This document shows, piece after piece, positions 1 through 6,600 of a stretch of 7,757 bases of DNA (position 1 is the first letter of the stretch; the number at the start of each line of letters is the position of its first letter). Source of the stretch: Phycisphaerales bacterium (GTDB lineage: Bacteria > Pseudomonadota > Gammaproteobacteria > Competibacterales > Competibacteraceae); assembly GCA_014879435.1 (NCBI GenBank), contig JACSSB010000312.1, positions 1-7,757 on the forward strand, in the 5' to 3' direction. The position numbers and the translations under genes were made by a program. The notes under the pieces are model-generated. The model was not told the DNA's origin. It was given only the letters and a program-made list of their open reading frames with translations, and ran no database searches.

Positions 1-485
1 TGTACTACGTCACCCGCGCCTATCTGACTCGGCACGGCGCTGGCCCGCTACCACGCGAACTGCCCGCGCAACCCTATCCGGGGATCATCGATGCCACCAA
101 CATCCCCAACGATTATCAAGGCGCCTTGCGTTTCGCTGATTTGGATCTGGATGCATTGGGACAGGCCATCCGTACCGATTTGAGCGATGCCGTCGCCTAT
201 CCCGCACTAACAGTGGATGCTGGATTAGCCATCACTTGTTTGGATCAACTTGGTGGCGCGGCAGCACGTTATTATCGCGATGGTGCCCAGCACCAAGGCT
301 CGGTGGAAAATCTGGCCGCCGCCGCCGCAGAAACCACGGGGCTGAATCAGATTTTGCTGAACTTCGGCCCTGGTGGTGAGCCGATACTGCTACGCCTGGG
401 CAGATTCCGTAGCAAGGGCCACCTCCCCGTCCTTAATCCAGATCGGTATTGTCATCCTTTCCAGATTCCGCCGGATCTTCGATAA
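1..485 (+). CDS. Adenylosuccinate synthetase-like protein, C-terminal part
   Basis: The reading frame is open from the window edge (first full codon at base 3), so the gene starts upstream; 160 residues are visible. Residues 5-17 (TRAYLTRHGAGPLP region) match the TR-x-G-x-GP-x-P segment of adenylosuccinate synthetase. Residues 32-50 (ATNIPNDYQGALRFADLDL) correspond to the segment that reads GATTGRxRRxGWLD in classical PurA. The VDAGLAITCLDQLG stretch matches the VNGLTxLALTKLDVLDG region. In the family the enzyme joins IMP and aspartate with GTP to make adenylosuccinate in cytosolic purine synthesis. Here the arginine-rich GRRRR-like segment is missing and the C-terminal domain is shortened, so this is probably a divergent PurA paralogue and its substrate is uncertain. 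The family-like part ends near GPGGEPILLRLG (about base 400). The last 27 or so residues look non-homologous and the final 53 bases overlap the opposing toxin gene, which suggests the natural end was replaced. Family assignment is fairly sure; function is not. Confidence 0.72.
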   Translation, partial: YYVTRAYLTRHGAGPLPRELPAQPYPGIIDATNIPNDYQGALRFADLDLDALGQAIRTDLSDAVAYPALTVDAGLAITCLDQLGGAAARYYRDGAQHQGSVENLAAAAAETTGLNQILLNFGPGGEPILLRLGRFRSKGHLPVLNPDRYCHPFQIPPDLR

Positions 486-867
486 CGACCTGAAAATCTG
501 TCGCGTAACCCCGATCACGCGTGATCAGGATCATCCCCTGCGTCGCGGCATGCGCACCAATCAAAAAGTCAGCGAGCACCCGTGTTCGCGTACCGCCGCG
601 CTCCCGATAGCGGCGAAATGCTCGGCCGGCAAGGTAAGCTGCTTCCCAAGGTAACGGGTCGCGCCGAAATAGTGTCCTCGGCAGCAGCTCATCCAATGCC
701 TCAATGGTTTCAACAAGCGCGCCCACCTCTGCATAGATCACCGCATTGATGGCCAGTACACCAGCACCTGCACAGCGCGCTAAGCAAGCCTTGGAGGCAG
801 GGCCAAACTGCGCATCGGCTCCAATCACATCGAGAAGGATATTGGTATCAACCAAGTAGGTCTTCAT
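433..867 (-). CDS. vapC: VapC-type PIN-domain ribonuclease toxin
   Basis: This is a 144-residue PIN-domain protein. The N-terminal strand carries VDTNILLD with acidic D7. E47 sits in AVIYAEVG, D100 in VLADFLIGAHA, and D118 in LITRDRGY. These four positions form the metal-binding site known in VapC toxins, which are Mg/Mn-dependent RNases that often cut initiator tRNA or rRNA. No catalytic residue is missing, so the toxin is probably active. Its ATG overlaps the end of the antitoxin gene by 4 bases, the usual translational coupling of a vapBC operon. After the VVIEDP segment where many VapC proteins end, about 13 charged residues (ESGKDDNTDLD) follow. They are encoded where the gene runs into the opposing PurA-like gene, so this tail may be borrowed sequence. 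The RNA target cannot be told from sequence. Family call is confident. Confidence 0.92.
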   Translation of the reverse strand: MKTYLVDTNILLDVIGADAQFGPASKACLARCAGAGVLAINAVIYAEVGALVETIEALDELLPRTLFRRDPLPWEAAYLAGRAFRRYRERGGTRTRVLADFLIGAHAATQGMILITRDRGYATDFQVVIEDPAESGKDDNTDLD

Positions 868-1079
868 TCCCGCAGGAGAGCCATCAGTTCATCGGTGCCA
901 CGGTCGAACCGCTTACGCCCATACAGAGCGTCAATCTCTGCCGCTCTGGAGGTGGGACTCACAACGAGTCGTAGGCCGGTTTCATCCGGTACAAACTGGA
1001 TCTCCGTGTTGGGCAGCAGCCCATACCGCTCACGCAGTTCTTGAGGAATAGTGACTTGTCCACGTTCGCCGATGCGCAT
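864..1079 (-). CDS. vapB: VapB-type antitoxin, AbrB/MazE swapped-hairpin family
   Basis: This 71-residue protein opens with the AbrB/SpoVT-type DNA-binding hairpin: ERGQVTIPQELRERYGL at residues 5-21, then the second strand pair to about residue 42 (IQFVPDETGLRLVVSP). The C-terminal third (AEIDALYGRKRFDRGTDELMALLRE) is the charged tail that, in the family, wraps the PIN toxin and blocks its active site. The ATG at 1079 is supported by a GGAG ribosome site at 1087-1090 with 7-base spacing. It is the first gene of a two-gene operon with the PIN toxin, overlapping it by 4 bases. Such antitoxins repress their own promoter, and GTAT-type half-sites lie just upstream. Nothing looks degraded. Confidence 0.93.
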   Translation of the reverse strand: MRIGERGQVTIPQELRERYGLLPNTEIQFVPDETGLRLVVSPTSRAAEIDALYGRKRFDRGTDELMALLRE

Positions 1080-1096
1080 TGTCGTACTCCAAAAAA

Positions 1097-1130
1097 GTAT
1101 GAATAGGAATACATATTATGGTGGTCATAC
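1097..1130. promoter_or_regulatory. Possible antitoxin operator: GTAT half-sites in the divergent region
   Basis: Three GTAT half-sites lie between the divergent antitoxin genes. GTATGA occurs at 1097-1102 on the plus strand, and its inverted copy TCATAC at 1125-1130. A further inverted ATAC at 1109-1112 forms GTAT-N8-ATAC with the first copy. They overlap the proposed vapBC promoter. AbrB-fold VapB antitoxins are known to bind short AT-rich inverted repeats at their own promoters. Binding here is inferred from position and symmetry only. Confidence 0.35.
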
Positions 1131-1136
1131 CAGCAA
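1108..1136 (-). promoter_or_regulatory. Candidate sigma70 promoter of vapBC
   Basis: On the minus strand TTGCTG (1136-1131) and TGTATT (1113-1108) are spaced by 17 bases and resemble -35 and -10 boxes, each with 4 of 6 consensus bases. The predicted start near base 1101 would leave a leader of about 20 bases before the vapB ATG. The match is modest and rests on position as much as on sequence. Confidence 0.33.
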
Positions 1137-1149
1137 CTGACTATCTATC

Positions 1150-1449
1150 ATGAATCTGATGAAACCTCCCGAAGCTTTGACCTCAAACCGTACCGCCATC
1201 CAGCGGGTAGTTGAGTCTCATCACGCTCGTAACGCTCGGGTGTTCGGTTCTATCCTGCATAGCGAAGACACGGACAGCAGCGATCTGGACATCCTCATCG
1301 ACTCGACGCCGGACACGACCCTGTTCGACATTGGCGCTATTCGTCATGAACTCAGCAAATTGTTGGGCGTGTCAGTGGATGTGCTAAGGCCAAAGGCATT
1401 GCCAAATAGCTTTCGGGCCAAGATTCTCACAGAGGCTCGCTCGGTGTGA
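1150..1449 (+). CDS. MntA-type minimal nucleotidyltransferase antitoxin
   Basis: This 99-residue protein has the nucleotidyltransferase fold with G33-S34, ten residues, then D45-L-D47, which is exactly the GSx10DxD signature. The third acidic residue is D77 in GVSVDVLRP. In characterised MntA/HepT modules this enzyme transfers AMP from ATP onto a tyrosine of the HEPN RNase toxin and so silences it. All catalytic residues are present. The ATG at 1150 has no clear ribosome site, and an ATG at 1159 (MKPPEAL) is an alternative. The gene is divergent from vapBC with 70 bases between them. Its stop codon overlaps a GTG in the GTGA arrangement normally used for the HEPN partner, but only 11 codons of that partner remain, so this looks like an orphaned antitoxin. 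Confidence 0.87.
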   Translation: MNLMKPPEALTSNRTAIQRVVESHHARNARVFGSILHSEDTDSSDLDILIDSTPDTTLFDIGAIRHELSKLLGVSVDVLRPKALPNSFRAKILTEARSV

Positions 1450-1481
1450 CTCGCGACCAGCAATGCTTAGCCAAATTATAA
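1446..1481 (+). pseudogene. Remnant of HEPN-domain (HepT-like) toxin start
   Basis: A GTG start at 1446 overlaps the TGA of the nucleotidyltransferase gene (GTGA at 1446-1449) and opens a frame reading VTRDQQCLAKL before a TAA at 1479. A short polar, acidic start of the TRDxxxLxxI kind, coupled by a 4-base overlap to an MNT gene, is typical of the HEPN toxin. The family is about 110-140 residues, so over 90 percent of the toxin is missing. I found no continuation of it in the other two plus frames up to about base 1560. The identification rests on context plus eleven residues. Confidence 0.5.
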
Positions 1482-1500
1482 GGGTAGATTAGGAGCCATC

Positions 1501-1525
1501 TCACGCCTTCACACGAAAGGCGTGA
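1501..1525. repeat. Perfect 9-bp stem-loop at the 3' end of the small minus-strand gene
   Basis: TCACGCCTT (1501-1509) is followed by a 7-base loop and then AAGGCGTGA (1517-1525), a perfect 9-bp inverted repeat. On the minus strand it covers the last codons and the stop of the frameshifted gene. No T-run follows on either strand, so it is not a standard intrinsic terminator. It could still stabilise or end the minus-strand transcript, or be a dispersed palindromic repeat. Confidence 0.55.
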
Positions 1526-1708
1526 ACACTGGCGGGTCGCTGTCGGGTAAAGCGGCCTCTTGCTGAATACGCAGCCACAATTCCGGCAGAGTAAGACCCA
1601 ACGCTTGCAAGCCTCGTCCAAGCTCACATAGCCCTGTTGGAGCAGAAAACGGCAGGCGGCTCGCTCGGCCTGATAGCGGGTTTCCGAGGGGAGTTCTTCA
1701 AAACGCAT
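1509..1708 (-). pseudogene. Small unrecognised gene broken by a -1 frameshift
   Basis: From an ATG at 1708, with a strong GGAGG ribosome site at 1714-1718 and 5-base spacing, the frame reads MRFEELPSETRYQAERAACR and continues to VSLDEA. At that point the same frame turns into an implausible cysteine- and arginine-rich run. Restoring one T in the TT run at 1609-1610 continues the protein as LQALGLTLPELWLRIQQEAA, then LPDSDPPVFTPFV and a TGA at 1509-1511. The restored protein would be 66 residues, acidic and mostly helical, ending at the hairpin. I do not recognise the family. The possibilities are a real mutation, a programmed frameshift or a sequencing error; the strong ribosome site and good continuation argue that a real gene was here. 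Confidence 0.55.
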
Positions 1709-1817
1709 GATGGCCTCCACGGGTAAGAAGCGTTTGTGGCACAGGTAGGTGGGAGGGATGCGATAACCGTGTAGACTCACAATACCTAAAAACACGAAAG
1801 CTAAAAACGGGAATCCC
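1709..1817. promoter_or_regulatory. Divergent intergenic region upstream of the MBL-fold gene
   Basis: This 109-bp gap separates the small minus-strand gene from the MBL-fold gene and must hold the start signals of both. Visible are the GGAGG site for the minus gene (1714-1718) and two direct copies of CTAAAAAC at 1786-1793 and 1801-1808, 15 bases apart and just before the MBL start. No convincing promoter boxes are seen. Confidence 0.3.
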
Positions 1818-2771
1818 ATGGTTGATCTTCTACGCTACGCGCACGGCATTTATGCCTTCGATTCCGGCTATGTCCGTCCTCAACTCGCCGCCATCCATTT
1901 TATCGTCGAAAACGGCCAAGTCGCGGTGGTGGATACCGCCAGCAACGCCAGCCTGCCGCATGCATTGGATGCCTTGCGTCAGCTTGGCCTAAGTCTGGCC
2001 GATGTCGCCTACGTCTTTCTCACTCATGTGCATTTGGATCACGCCGGTGGTGCTGGCGCCATGATGCGGGCCTTTCCTGAAGCGCGGCTGGTCGTACATC
2101 CACGCGGGGCACGCCACATGGCCGACCCGAGCAAACTGTTCGCCGCCGTGCAGGCAGTTTACGGCGCCGAGGAAGCTTATCGACTGTACGGCGATCCGAT
2201 TCCGGTCGATGCCGAGCGCATCCTCTCTGCCGATGATGGCTTTAGCTTCGATCTCGGTGGCCGAACTCTGGTCTGTCTGGACACCCCCGGCCATGCCCGC
2301 CACCATTTGACCCTGCAAGATACGCGTGGTCACTGCCTATTCACTGGCGACATTTTCGGCCTGTCTTACCGCGAGCTGGATGTAAACGGTCGGCCCTCGC
2401 TGATTCCCACCACCACTCCGACCCAATTTGAACCCGAAGTCATGCATCAATCGGTGGATCGGATCATGGCCTACCAACCAGAGGCGCTCTATCTCACCCA
2501 TTTTTCACAGCTTAGGGACATCCCTCGGCTGGGTGCCGATCTGCACCGATTGATCGACGCCCACGTGGCAGTGGCCGAACGCGAGCGAGATGCCGGTCCA
2601 GAACGTGGTGCACGCATCCTGGCGGGATTATGGGAATTGATGGAGGCCGAGGCCGCACGGCAAGGCTGGACCCTCCCCTCTGAGCAATGGCGAGCCGTGC
2701 TGCAATTGGATATTGAATTGAATGCGCAGGGCCTGGATTATTGGCTGAGCCAGACCCCACCGACCGCCTGA
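1818..2771 (+). CDS. MBL-fold metallo-hydrolase
   Basis: This complete 317-residue protein has the metallo-beta-lactamase fold. The metal motif HxHxDH is H70, H72, D74, H75 (LTHVHLDHAGG). The other ligands are H159 (DTPGHARHH), D178 (LFTGDIFG) and H228 (YLTHFSQL), so a full two-metal site is present. The N-terminal part (YAHGIYAFDSGYVRPQLAAIHFIVE) has the opening strands and the AVVDT turn. The C-terminal 80 residues form a helical extension. The family includes glyoxalase II-like thioesterases, lactonases and phosphodiesterases. I see no feature that fixes the substrate. There is no signal peptide, so it should be cytosolic. The ATG at 1818 has only a weak ribosome site (CGGGA). It converges on the DUF924 gene with 12 bases between stops, leaving no room for a separate terminator, and none is evident. 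Confidence 0.9.
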   Translation: MVDLLRYAHGIYAFDSGYVRPQLAAIHFIVENGQVAVVDTASNASLPHALDALRQLGLSLADVAYVFLTHVHLDHAGGAGAMMRAFPEARLVVHPRGARHMADPSKLFAAVQAVYGAEEAYRLYGDPIPVDAERILSADDGFSFDLGGRTLVCLDTPGHARHHLTLQDTRGHCLFTGDIFGLSYRELDVNGRPSLIPTTTPTQFEPEVMHQSVDRIMAYQPEALYLTHFSQLRDIPRLGADLHRLIDAHVAVAERERDAGPERGARILAGLWELMEAEAARQGWTLPSEQWRAVLQLDIELNAQGLDYWLSQTPPTA

Positions 2772-2783
2772 AATCTGCGCGCT

Positions 2784-3347
2784 TTAACCAAGAAACGCCT
2801 CGGACGAGGCTAGATAGGCGATCTCCTCGGGCGTGCTCTCCCGCCCCAAGATCGCGTTGCGATGCGGAAAGCGGCCAAAGCGGCGGATCAGATCGTGATG
2901 ATGATGGGCGAAATGGAGACTCTCCTTTCGCCCGGCTTGCTGGAAAAGCTGTACCGAACGTTCCTGATCCGCCAGCGTCTCGCTGTGCATAAACGGTAAG
3001 TACAAAAATGCGCGCTGTTCCGGGCTCATCTCCCGGTCGAAACCACGCGCGATGGCCCGATCCGCCACTGCCCGAGCCGCCGCTTCAGTAGCAAAACTCT
3101 CCGGCTTGGCGCGAAATAGGTTCAGCGGGAACTGATCCAGCACGATTGTCAAAGCCAAGACGCCTTGCGGCGTCTCTTCCCAAGCCTCCAGTTGACCGTC
3201 CATCGCCGCTCGATAGGTGGCCAAAAACCGGGTACGCAAAGCCTCATCAAATTCCGGTGTGGATGCGAACCACAAGGGTTTGACCTCCTCCGCAAACCAC
3301 AACTCCAGAACTTCTGCAGCGTGGGCGATGCTCTCGGAATGTGTCAT
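2784..3347 (-). CDS. DUF924 family protein
   Basis: This complete 187-residue protein is typical of DUF924 in length and motifs. These are LELWFAEEVKPLWF (14-27), LTIVLDQFPLNLFR (66-79, usually LDQFPRNxFR), AFLYLPFMHSE (113-123) and HHHHDLIRRFGRFPHRNAILGRESTPEE (148-175). The family is all-helical with a TPR-like fold, and its biochemical role is not established. No signal peptide or membrane segment is visible, so it is probably cytosolic. The ATG at 3347 is supported by AGGAG eight bases upstream. It is transcribed divergently from the glutamate dehydrogenase gene and converges on the MBL-fold gene. The P-to-R variation within the LDQFP motif (PLN rather than PRN) is small and probably harmless. 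Family assignment is confident; function is unknown. Confidence 0.93.
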   Translation of the reverse strand: MTHSESIAHAAEVLELWFAEEVKPLWFASTPEFDEALRTRFLATYRAAMDGQLEAWEETPQGVLALTIVLDQFPLNLFRAKPESFATEAAARAVADRAIARGFDREMSPEQRAFLYLPFMHSETLADQERSVQLFQQAGRKESLHFAHHHHDLIRRFGRFPHRNAILGRESTPEEIAYLASSEAFLG

Positions 3348-3624
3348 CTGTTTTTCTCCTGTTTTGATCTAGAGCGCCGAGCGTGTGTGCGCCGCTTCAT
3401 GCCACTTCGGTCACCGCCAGTGGCCATTGAAAAATCTCTTTGAAAAATTTGGCCCCAAGGCCGTCTAAAAGGCATCGGATGCGGTCCAATCGAATCACGA
3501 TATCCAATCTCGGTCCACGATGAGAAGCCCGATTCACTCTAGTCGCCTGCCGCCATCCGCAAACACCCCGTTCAGCGGCAGCATACCGATCCCGTCACCA
3601 TAACAATTGAAAGAGGTAAGGTGA
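3348..3624. promoter_or_regulatory. Divergent intergenic region upstream of the large glutamate dehydrogenase
   Basis: No gene is seen in these 277 bases. They hold an inverted repeat GCCACT/AGTGGC (3401-3406 and 3419-3424, 12-base loop) and then two direct copies of TTGAAAAAT at 3427-3435 and 3440-3448. A GGCC-CCAA-GGCC mini-palindrome follows at 3451-3462. A ribosome site AGAGG lies at 3612-3616 before the ATG at 3625, with AAGGTGA closer in. The AT-rich twin repeat is the likeliest control element. Confidence 0.35.
3440..3469 (+). promoter_or_regulatory. Candidate promoter for the large glutamate dehydrogenase
   Basis: TTGAAA at 3440-3445 matches five of six -35 bases, and TCTAAA at 3464-3469 matches four of six -10 bases, with an 18-base spacer. 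A start near 3476 would give a leader of about 150 bases. The -35 lies in the second TTGAAAAAT copy. This is a weak prediction made by eye. Confidence 0.27.
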
Positions 3625-6600
3625 ATGACGAGCAAACTCACTGATCAAGCAACGCAATTGATCGAACGCGTCACTGAATTACTGCGCGAGCGCCTACCCG
3701 AATCGACGGTGGCAATCACTCAATCCTTCGTCCGCCAGTATTACGCCTGGGTCGCAGCCGAGGATTTGCTCGAAAGAGATCCAGAAGACCTTTACGGAGC
3801 AGCGCTATCCCACTGGAATCTCAGTCGCCAGCGACAACCAGGAATCCCGGTCATCCGGGTCTACAATCCCAGCTTTGAGGAGCACGGCTGGCAGTGTACC
3901 CACACCGTGGTGGAAATCGTCACCGACGATATGCCGTTTCTGGTGGATTCGATGACGATGGAACTCAATCGCCATGGCCTCACGGTGCATCAAATCATTC
4001 ATCCGGTCCTGCGGGTGACACGCAACGCCGACGGCCATATCCAAGAAATTCTCCCCAACGGGGCCAAGGAAGGTCTGGGCGAGGCCACCATGCATTTCGA
4101 GGTGGACCGACTCACCGATCCCCAATCGTTGACCGATCTGCGCACGGGGTTGCTGCGGGTCTTGGGCGATGTGCGTGCTGCGGTCGAGGATTGGCCGCTG
4201 ATGCGTGAACGACTGGCTCGTATCGTCACCGATCTGGGAGCCGCCCAACTGTCCGTACCGCCCGCAGAGATCCGTGAAATCCAGGAATTCCTGCATTGGG
4301 TGGCAAACGAGCATTTTACCTTCCTGGGTTATCGTGATTACGAGCTACTGGAGCAGGACGGTCAACACACGCTGTGCGCTGTACCTCGTTCCGGCCTCGG
4401 CCTGCTGCGCAGCGATGACAGCGCTATCTCACGCGATCTAGCCGTGCTGCCGCTCGAACTGAGCCAGACCACCAAACCATTGATTGTCGCCAAGGCGGGT
4501 GCCCGTTCCACGGTGCACCGGCCTGTACCGCTGGATTATCTGGGCATCAAACGCTTCAACGCCGACGGCCAGATCGTGGGTGAGCAACTGATTCTGGGTC
4601 TATTCACCGCCCAAGCCTATAACACCAATCCGCGACGAATTCCGCTGTTGCGCGGCAAGATCGAGCGGGTACTAACCCGTTCCGGTATTTCACCCAAAGG
4701 CCACGCGGGCAAGGCGTTGCAGAATACCTTGGAGACTTTTCCCCGCGATGATCTGTTTCAGGCCACCGACGACGAACTACTCGATATCGCCACCGGCATC
4801 CTCCACCTCAAAGAACGGCAGCGATTGCGCCTGTTCGCTCGTAAAGATCCGTTCGGCCGCTTTGTTTCCTGCCTGGTTTATGTCCATCGGGAAAAGTACA
4901 ACACCGAATCGCGGCTACGGATTCAAAACATCCTGATGCAAGCCTTCAACGGTGAATCCTCCACTTTCAGCACCCAGTTCACCGAATCGGTCTTGGCACA
5001 ATTGTGGTTTTCGATCCGCGTCAAACCCGAGGGGATTCCCGAATATTCCCTGCCGGACCTGGAACTCCAGTTGCGCGAGATTACGCAATCCTGGCAGGAA
5101 GAGTTGCAGCGCGCCCTACTGGAACAATGTGGCGAGGAACGTGGCAATACTCTATTCCAGCGCTACGGCCAAGCCTTTCCCACCGCCTATAAAGAAGATT
5201 TCACCGCACGCACCGCCGTCAGCGATATTCTGCGACTGGAGCGGATTGGCGATGCCTGCCCGCTGGACATGCGGCTGTATCGACCATTGGAAGACCCGGA
5301 AGGACTCCTGCGCTTCAAGATCTTCGGCCCTGAGCAGCCCATTCCGCTCTCCGACGTGCTGCCGATGTTGGAACGGATGGGGCTGCGCGTCCTGACCGCA
5401 CGCCCCTATGAAATCCTCACTCGCGACGGTGCTCGGTTGTGGGTACTGGATTTCAACATGCGCGAGGATGCGGGCATTCAGGTAGATGCCACCCAGGTCA
5501 AGGATATTTTCCAGGAGGCCTTTGCCCGCATCTGGACTGGAGCGGCGGAAAATGACGGCTTCAACCGGCTGGTGCTGGCGGCGCGGTTGCCCTGGCGTGA
5601 TGTGGCGATGTTGCGTGCTTACTGCCGCTATTTGCTGCAAACCCGTATTCCCTTCAGCCAAGCGTATATGGAACGGACCTTGTGCGATCATCCAGCAATC
5701 GCTCGGATGCTAGTGGATCTGTTCCATGCCCGTTTCGCGCCCGATGCCCGCGATGGCGCGGAGCAACGCGCCACTGCGCTCCAGGTGACTATCGAAGAGG
5801 CACTGGAGAAGGTCAGCAGTCTTGACGAAGACCGGATTTTGCGGCGCTTCCTCAACATCATCCAAGCTACTCTGCGCACTAATTTTTTCCAGACCGACCC
5901 ACAGGGCCAGCCCAAGACCTATCTGTCCTTCAAATTCGACCCCACTCGAATCGACAATCTGCCGCTACCGCGTCCGATGTTCGAGATCTTCGTGTACTCG
6001 CCACGGGTGGAGGCGGTGCATCTACGCGGTGGCGCGGTAGCACGTGGCGGTCTGCGTTGGTCGGATCGACGTGAGGATTTCCGCACCGAAGTACTGGGGT
6101 TGATGAAGGCACAGGTGGTCAAAAACGCGGTCATCGTGCCGGTCGGAGCCAAGGGCGGCTTCGTGCTCAAACAAGCCCCCACTCAACGGGAAGCATTGCA
6201 GCAGGAAGCTATCGCCTGCTACCAAACCTTCATGCGCGGCATGTTGGATATCACCGACAATCGGGTCGCCGACCGCATCGTCGCCCCGACTCAGGTCGTG
6301 CGCTACGACCGTGATGATCCTTATCTGGTGGTTGCGGCGGATAAGGGCACCGCCTCTTTTTCCGATATCGCCAATGGTGTTTCTGCCGAGTATGGCTTCT
6401 GGCTTGGCGATGCTTTTGCTTCGGGCGGTTCTGTCGGTTACGACCACAAGAAAATGGGCATCACCGCCCGTGGCGCCTGGGAATCGATCAAGCGCCATTT
6501 CCGCGAAATGGGTCAGGATATCCAGACTCGCGACGACATCAGCGTGGTCGGTATTGGCGACATGTCCGGCGATGTGTTCGGTAACGGCATGCTGCAGTCG

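Noticed and set aside
401..470. Two 9-base direct copies of CAGATTCCG (401-409 and 462-470) at the PurA-like/vapC junction, possibly a target-site duplication
   Set aside because: They are 61 bases apart and do not flank the vapBC module. A 9-base match at this distance is expected by chance about once or twice in a window of this size.
1427..1819. A 130-residue minus-strand open frame with a hydrophobic N-terminus and cysteine-rich end
   Set aside because: The strong ribosome site is at an internal ATG (1708), and the cysteine-rich second half is better explained as the wrong frame after a one-base loss. The hydrophobic N-terminus is the translated intergenic region.
2799..2812. GCCTCG/CGAGGC palindrome just past the MBL-fold stop as a terminator
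   Set aside because: The loop would be only two bases, no T-run follows, and the sequence encodes the C-terminus of the DUF924 protein.
3451..3462. GGCC-CCAA-GGCC followed on the minus strand by a T-rich run, as a terminator
   Set aside because: The stem is only 4 bp, and it lies upstream of both divergent genes, where no minus-strand transcript is known to end.
3805..4314. Long minus-strand frames inside the glutamate dehydrogenase gene (also at 5152-5691, 6022-6633 and 6886-7284)
   Set aside because: They lie opposite conserved glutamate dehydrogenase coding sequence, show no recognisable domain and have no ribosome site context. They are shadows of a GC-rich gene.
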